Source of the DNA: an uncultured Sphingobacteriaceae bacterium
GTDB lineage: Bacteria > Bacteroidota > Bacteroidia > Sphingobacteriales > Sphingobacteriaceae
NCBI GenBank assembly: GCA_946480915.1
Contig: CAMLLO010000061.1
Span: forward strand, 1 to 17,784
DNA: 17,784 nucleotides
Reading direction: 5' to 3'
Shown: positions 13,637-17,784 of the stretch, piece after piece
Layout of the letters: the number at the start of each line of letters is the position of its first letter
How positions within the stretch are numbered: position 1 is the first letter of the stretch
Notes under the pieces: model-generated
Told to the model about the DNA's origin: nothing
Database searches by the model: none
What the model saw: only the letters and a program-made list of their open reading frames with translations
Made by a program: the position numbers and the translations under genes

Positions 13637-16120
13637 ATGGTGAATACAAACAGAAGTCTTTTAATACTACTAATGATTAGCCTGACCTTTTCAGGATTTG
13701 CACAAAAGCGCCCGGCGAGCGAGCTGAGTTTATGGTATGATAAACCTTCGTCAAACTGGAATGAAGCACTTCCTATCGGGAATGGTTTTATGGCGGCGAT
13801 GGTATTTGGAGGAGTAAACCAAGAGCGCCTGCAACTTAACGAAGAAACCATTTGGGCCGGCGAGCCTGGCAATAATATTCTGCAAAATGTTTATGAACCT
13901 TTACAGCAAATAAGAAAGTTAATTTTTGAAGGGAAATACAAGGAAGCTCAGGATCTGTCGAATGCCACCTTTCCACGAGGTGCTCCTGCCAACAGTAATT
14001 ACGGTATGCAATATCAACCGGCCGGAGATCTTTTTATCCGGTTTAACGATCATCAGTCCGCGATAAGTAATTACCGGCGAGATTTAGATATCAGCCGGGC
14101 TGTGGCAAGTGTATCTTACCACTTAAACGGCGTAAATTATAAACGTGAATATTTTGCATCACTTTCTGATCGTGCTATTATCGTACGGCTTACAGCCGAC
14201 AAACCCGCAAGTATCAGTTGCAGCCTGGCAATGGGTAGTCCATTTAAGGAGTACCAAAGGCAGATGCAGAATGGGAAACTACTACTTTCCGGACTTACAT
14301 CGTCGGTTGATAATAAGAAAGGGAAAGTACGCTACCAGGTGCAGGTATTGCCTAAGGCAGAGGGCGGAACGGTTACAAGTACCGATACAAGTTTCCAAAT
14401 AACGAAAGCCAATGTCCTGACTCTCTATATATCGGCCGCTACCAATTATATTAATTACAAGGATATAAGCGGAAACGAGGCAGAGAAAGCATCTAAAATC
14501 ATAAGCCAGGCAATAAAGAAGGATTATTTTTCTCTAAGAACTGCTCATGTGAATGCTTACAAACAATACTTCGACAGGGTATCGCTTGATCTTGGAACCT
14601 CTGATGCTGTTAAAAAGCCTACAAACATCCGGATTGCAGAGTTCGCCGGAGCAAATGATCCGGCCTTAACGTCTCTTTATTTCCAATTCGGTCGTTATTT
14701 ATTGATCTCTAGCTCAATGCCGGGAAGCCATCCGGCTAATCTTCAAGGAAAATGGAATGACAAGCTTAGTCCACCCTGGGATAGTAAATACACCGTAAAT
14801 ATTAATACTGAAATGAACTACTGGCCTGCAGAGGTTACCAGCTTAACGGAAATGCATCAGCCTCTGTTTAAGATGTTAAAAGACCTGTCGGAAACAGGGA
14901 AGGAGAGTGCATCCCAAATGTATCATGCCAGAGGATGGAACACGCATCATAATACCGATTTGTGGCGGATTACGGGGCCGGTTGATGGCGGATTTTATGG
15001 AATGTGGCCAATGGGAGGCGCATGGTTAAGTCAGCATCTGTGGCAGCATTATTTATTTACAGGCGATAAAGAATTCTTAAAAGAATATTACCCTGTGTTA
15101 AAAGGCGCTGCTTTATTCTATGTGGATGCTTTACAGGAAGAGCCCACTCATAAGTGGCTGGTTGTTGCACCATCGATGTCGCCGGAAAATACTTATATGA
15201 GTGGGGTGGGAGTAAGTGCAGGAACGACGATGGATAATCAGCTGGTATTTGATGTGTTTTCAAATCTTATCCGATCCAGCGAAATTTTAGGGATGGATAA
15301 GGCCTTATCAGACACCGTCAGGACCATGATCAAGCGACTTCCACCGATGCAAATCGGCAAGTTTGGACAGTTGCAGGAATGGCTTCAGGATTGGGATAGA
15401 GAAGATGATAAGCACAGGCATGTTTCCCATTTATATGGGCTATTTCCAGGTGCACAAATTTCTCCCTTCGCCCAACCCGAATTATTTGAAGCTGCAAAGA
15501 AAACTTTAACTATGCGGGGTGATAAATCGACAGGTTGGTCGATGGGTTGGAAAGTGAATTTGTGGGCACGGTTACTGGATGGAAATCGTGCCTATAAATT
15601 AATTGAAGATCAGTTAAGCCCGGCTCCTATGGAAACGCAAGGCCAAAATGGCGGGACCTATCCAAACCTCTTTGATGCTCATCCTCCCTTTCAGATTGAT
15701 GGTAATTTTGGCTGTACATCAGGTATTGCAGAAATGCTTATCCAGTCTCACGATGGCGCCATTCATTTGCTTCCGGCTTTACCGGATAAATGGAAAAAGG
15801 GGAGTGTAAAAGGTTTGGTTGCCCGCGGTGGGTTTGTTATTGATATGAAGTGGGATAGGGGCGAAATTACTTATTTAAAGGTGCTTTCAAAGCTTGGGGG
15901 AAACTGCCGTTTGAGGGTTCTTAGTGCCTTAACAACAAAACAGAAGTTTACCTTTGCTCCGGCTACGGGCGCAAATTCAAACCCCTTTTACGCCGAAACG
16001 AGTGTTAAGAAGCCGTTGATTTCAGAAAAAGCTTCATTGGCGGGAGTGTCAGTTAACAGCGGTAAGTTGTATGATGTGAACACCGTTGCGGGAAAGACTT
16101 ACGAGTTTTATAAGAAATAA
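13637..16120 (+). CDS. Glycoside hydrolase family 95 alpha-L-fucosidase / L-galactosidase
   Basis: An 827-residue exported inverting exo-glycosidase that releases terminal alpha-L-fucose or alpha-L-galactose. Residues 1-22 are a signal peptide (SLLILLMISLTFSGFAQ). The N-terminal beta domain (~28-290) opens with the family signature WNEALPIGNGFMAAMVFGG (41-59) and LNEETIWAG (67-75). The (alpha/alpha)6 catalytic domain covers ~330-720 and a C-terminal beta domain ~720-827. By alignment from memory with Bifidobacterium AfcA, the catalytic residues are N388/N390 in VNINTEMNYWPAE, E517 in PSMSPEN and D688 in FQIDGNFG; all are present, so the enzyme should be active. Full length for GH95. Together with the divergent GH105 it suggests trimming of pectic (rhamnogalacturonan) side chains, but the exact sugar cannot be told from sequence. 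Confidence 0.95.
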   Translation: MVNTNRSLLILLMISLTFSGFAQKRPASELSLWYDKPSSNWNEALPIGNGFMAAMVFGGVNQERLQLNEETIWAGEPGNNILQNVYEPLQQIRKLIFEGKYKEAQDLSNATFPRGAPANSNYGMQYQPAGDLFIRFNDHQSAISNYRRDLDISRAVASVSYHLNGVNYKREYFASLSDRAIIVRLTADKPASISCSLAMGSPFKEYQRQMQNGKLLLSGLTSSVDNKKGKVRYQVQVLPKAEGGTVTSTDTSFQITKANVLTLYISAATNYINYKDISGNEAEKASKIISQAIKKDYFSLRTAHVNAYKQYFDRVSLDLGTSDAVKKPTNIRIAEFAGANDPALTSLYFQFGRYLLISSSMPGSHPANLQGKWNDKLSPPWDSKYTVNINTEMNYWPAEVTSLTEMHQPLFKMLKDLSETGKESASQMYHARGWNTHHNTDLWRITGPVDGGFYGMWPMGGAWLSQHLWQHYLFTGDKEFLKEYYPVLKGAALFYVDALQEEPTHKWLVVAPSMSPENTYMSGVGVSAGTTMDNQLVFDVFSNLIRSSEILGMDKALSDTVRTMIKRLPPMQIGKFGQLQEWLQDWDREDDKHRHVSHLYGLFPGAQISPFAQPELFEAAKKTLTMRGDKSTGWSMGWKVNLWARLLDGNRAYKLIEDQLSPAPMETQGQNGGTYPNLFDAHPPFQIDGNFGCTSGIAEMLIQSHDGAIHLLPALPDKWKKGSVKGLVARGGFVIDMKWDRGEITYLKVLSKLGGNCRLRVLSALTTKQKFTFAPATGANSNPFYAETSVKKPLISEKASLAGVSVNSGKLYDVNTVAGKTYEFYKK

Positions 16121-16176
16121 TCGCCCGAATAGAGGCGAAATAAAGTATAAGCAGCTTTCTGTTAGACTTGATAGTA

Positions 16177-16222
16177 AAAGGTTATTTCCAGGCTTTTGAT
16201 TGCAAGCCTGGAAATAACCTTT
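16177..16222. terminator. Bidirectional hairpin terminator
   Basis: A perfect 19-bp stem (16177-16195 pairing with 16204-16222) with an 8-nt loop. The arms run AAAGGTTATTTCCAGGCTT and its exact complement. It lies between the convergent GH95 and DUF3570 genes. Each arm ends in AAA/TTT, so either strand gives a stem followed by a short T-rich stretch (TTTAATTCT on plus, TTTACTAT on minus). It should stop transcription from both sides. Confidence 0.75.
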
Positions 16223-16263
16223 AATTCTGATATAGTGAATTGAAATTCTTCAACAAACCAAGG

Positions 16264-17451
16264 CTACTTTACCTTCAAATTAAGACTTATGATATTTGAA
16301 TTCAGTCCAGTACTTCGTGTATAATGCCCATACCTTATCTCTAACCCGCGTAAATGCGAGTAGCCAAATACACCGTTGGGCGGAGCCAGACGAATTCCTG
16401 CACCGAAGAAATTGCTATTAAATTTGGACAAGTCAAAATCACTGGTAAAGTAAGATTCAGACACCGAATGCTGGGCAAAGGGAGCGAAATAATCAGCCTG
16501 ACTCTGTTGATAAAAACGATAAAAAGGACTGATGGAGAGAAATGGGCTTACCTTTACCGGTGTTTCTAATTCAAACGTATTGGCATTGAGGCCCCAGCTG
16601 TCTGTATAATAACGGTAAAAGGAGCGCAGAATGATTTTATCGCCTGCAAAGTAGTTTAGTCTCAATCCAATCGGGAGCTTATACCTGTTCTCGGGCAGTG
16701 TTTCTGATTGTTCGGAGTTGTTAGTGAAATATACACGCTGGTATTTTGTAGCAAGCAAACCGTGCTGATAAGCAGGCTCGATCATAATCAGTGCCTGCAA
16801 TCTTTTATTAATTACCTGAGAAATGGAAAGCGAACCGTTAAATGAATTTCTTGGACTGTGTTCATTATTGTTGTTCAGGCTTCTTAGTTCAATGGGATAG
16901 ATCACTTTCCATGTGTCCAGAAAGGCCTGTAGCTTTAAAGCCACTTCCCGGTTTTTGTCTTTAGATGTCTTAGAAAAGTTAATCCCGCCACCTAAAGAGT
17001 TATAATCAAATTCATTTGAGAAGGATGCGCTTACACCAAAATTACTGCCTGTTTTTTCATTTTCTATATTCCAGGATACGGATGGGTATATGCGTATATC
17101 CGACTTGGAAGCTGAAGAAATGGTAGAAGGATCTATCTTATCTGATGAGGCGGATGAATAGGTATCTACACCTAATTCGAACCCCAAATGATGCTTTATG
17201 AACGGCGACTTTCCGTATTTTGACAGCTGTAAATCAATGGTATTGGCTATATCGGTTAAATGTTCCGTTCCTATACCGCCAGTAACCGCAGAATTATTCC
17301 CGTCTTGCTGGTAGTAAGCTGAAACAATGTTTATTTCATCAATAGAAAGCTTTCTGCTTCTGTAAGCTGTGTCTGCCGGTTCAGTAGATTGTGAAAATGC
17401 ACTCAAAATGCTGAAGTACATTCCGACGATAGTTAAAGGGATAATTCTCAT
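16264..17451 (-). CDS. DUF3570 family protein, probable outer-membrane barrel
   Basis: A 395-residue exported protein. Residues 1-20 form a signal peptide (ending SILSAFSQ). After the signal comes the DUF3570 hallmark SAYYQQDGNNSAVTGGIGTE (44-63), then alternating amphipathic strands rich in Tyr, Phe, Ser and Asn. The C-terminal strands (RGLEIRYGHYTRS, NIISLNLKVK) end with a hydrophobic residue one from the end, as in outer-membrane barrels. The function is unknown. It is the last gene of an operon with a DUF4266 lipoprotein (12 bp upstream) and a probable ApbE flavin transferase; this grouping is, from memory, recurrent in Bacteroidota and Proteobacteria and suggests an envelope redox role. 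It ends at a strong terminator. Confidence 0.85.
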   Translation of the reverse strand: MRIIPLTIVGMYFSILSAFSQSTEPADTAYRSRKLSIDEINIVSAYYQQDGNNSAVTGGIGTEHLTDIANTIDLQLSKYGKSPFIKHHLGFELGVDTYSSASSDKIDPSTISSASKSDIRIYPSVSWNIENEKTGSNFGVSASFSNEFDYNSLGGGINFSKTSKDKNREVALKLQAFLDTWKVIYPIELRSLNNNNEHSPRNSFNGSLSISQVINKRLQALIMIEPAYQHGLLATKYQRVYFTNNSEQSETLPENRYKLPIGLRLNYFAGDKIILRSFYRYYTDSWGLNANTFELETPVKVSPFLSISPFYRFYQQSQADYFAPFAQHSVSESYFTSDFDLSKFNSNFFGAGIRLAPPNGVFGYSHLRGLEIRYGHYTRSTGLNSNIISLNLKVK

Positions 17452-17463
17452 AATACGTAGAAT

Positions 17464-17691
17464 TTAGTTACAACCACATCCACCGCCACTTTTGCCGCCA
17501 TTTGCTCCCGACGCACCTTCCCGGTACAATTCAAAGTTCTGTTCAAACTTTTGAACCTTGCGCGATGAAAGTTCCATTTCAGAATCGTTTAACTGGGCCT
17601 TTTGGTAAGGTTTAACGCTGCTACATGAGGCAAGTCCTGCACATGCTATCGCAGCTAATAAAATTGATTTAAGGAAGGTTGGCGTTTTCAT
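17464..17691 (-). CDS. DUF4266 small lipoprotein with Gly/Cys tail
   Basis: A 75-residue predicted lipoprotein. The lipobox is GLASC, with C23 as the lipidated residue. The mature part has CSSVKPYQKAQLNDSEM (23-39), the DUF4266 signature, a helical middle, and a Gly-rich tail from 58 ending in GGGCGCN (69-75), whose two cysteines (C72, C74) could bind metal, form a disulfide or be modified. Just before the tail, SGAN (61-64) resembles the SGAT core of ApbE flavinylation sites, with Asn replacing the acceptor Thr. It starts 2 nt after the stop of a probable ApbE gene and precedes the DUF3570 gene by 12 bp, so the three form one operon. The function is not established. Confidence 0.85.
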   Translation of the reverse strand: MKTPTFLKSILLAAIACAGLASCSSVKPYQKAQLNDSEMELSSRKVQKFEQNFELYREGASGANGGKSGGGCGCN

Positions 17692-17693
17692 AG

Positions 17694-17784
17694 TTATTTG
17701 ATTTTTATATTCTTTGAGGTGTACAGGTGATCATTCTCATCTATAATAATGCATTCAACGTTTTTAATCTGGTCAATTAAGTTT
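17694..17784 (-). CDS. apbE: C-terminal end of a probable FAD:protein FMN transferase (ApbE)
   Basis: A reading frame enters from the right edge on the minus strand and ends at TAA (17694-17696). The last 29 residues contain LIDQIKNVECIIIDENDHLY and end SKNIKIK. A hydrophobic strand after a KNVE turn, followed by a short exit with SKN, is what I expect at the end of ApbE proteins, and the DUF4266/DUF3570 neighbours support it. ApbE attaches FMN covalently to Thr in extracytoplasmic redox proteins. Only the tail can be seen, so the assignment rests on a short match and on context. Confidence 0.5.
   Translation of the reverse strand, partial: NLIDQIKNVECIIIDENDHLYTSKNIKIK

Overview
The window looks like chromosomal DNA of a Bacteroidota bacterium, most likely Sphingobacteriaceae (Pedobacter/Mucilaginibacter type). 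Reasons: an MG2/TonB-plug-like secreted protein without a barrel, GH105 and GH95 glycosidases with Sec signals, DUF3570/DUF4266 proteins, an ATPase-less PAS/HisKA protein, perfect matches to the Bacteroidota -7 promoter box (TAnnTTTG), and almost no dependence on Shine-Dalgarno sites. No rRNA, tRNA, CRISPR array, transposase or phage gene was seen.

Layout, left to right. Positions 1-273 are non-coding and hold palindromic intergenic repeats. A 900-residue secreted MG2/plug-like protein (minus, 274-2976) is divergent from nicotinate phosphoribosyltransferase pncB (plus, 3171-4352). Next comes a tightly packed plus-strand operon (4478-8330): an RsbR-type co-antagonist (RsbRD_N plus STAS), an RsbS-type STAS protein, an RsbT-type switch kinase, a fusion of an RsbT-like ATPase with an RsbX/SpoIIE phosphatase, and a soluble histidine kinase. 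A convergent gene (8366-10123, minus) encodes four PAS domains and a lone histidine-kinase dimerisation/phosphoacceptor segment with no ATPase. A nitrilase-superfamily amidohydrolase (plus) and a DUF1905/YdeI protein (minus) converge near 11260. A GH105-type unsaturated glycuronyl hydrolase (minus) and a GH95 alpha-L-fucosidase/L-galactosidase (plus) diverge from a 497-bp intergenic region. A perfect 19-bp hairpin separates the GH95 gene from a minus-strand operon that runs in from the right edge: the 3' end of a probable ApbE flavin transferase, a DUF4266 lipoprotein and a DUF3570 protein.

The most interesting region is the Rsb operon. In Bacillus the RsbR/S/T stressosome releases RsbT to activate the phosphatase RsbU and then sigma-B. 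Here neither RsbU nor a sigma factor is present, and the last gene is a histidine kinase. Its first ~120 residues look like a decayed RsbT domain: the helix around TAIAELCRVV matches RsbT's TAISELARNI, but the N-box Asn is Val and the nucleotide-binding G boxes are missing. My inference is that the stressosome captures and releases this kinase through its RsbT-like module, so that stress signalling goes into a two-component phosphorelay. The convergent PAS/orphan-H-box protein is a possible partner.

Other points: a ~31-bp cis-element occurs upstream of both the DUF1905 gene and the GH105 gene; the Rsb operon uses the same 8-bp ATGGATAA start/stop overlap at two junctions; and the DUF4266 lipoprotein ends in a Gly/Cys tail next to a flavin-transferase gene.
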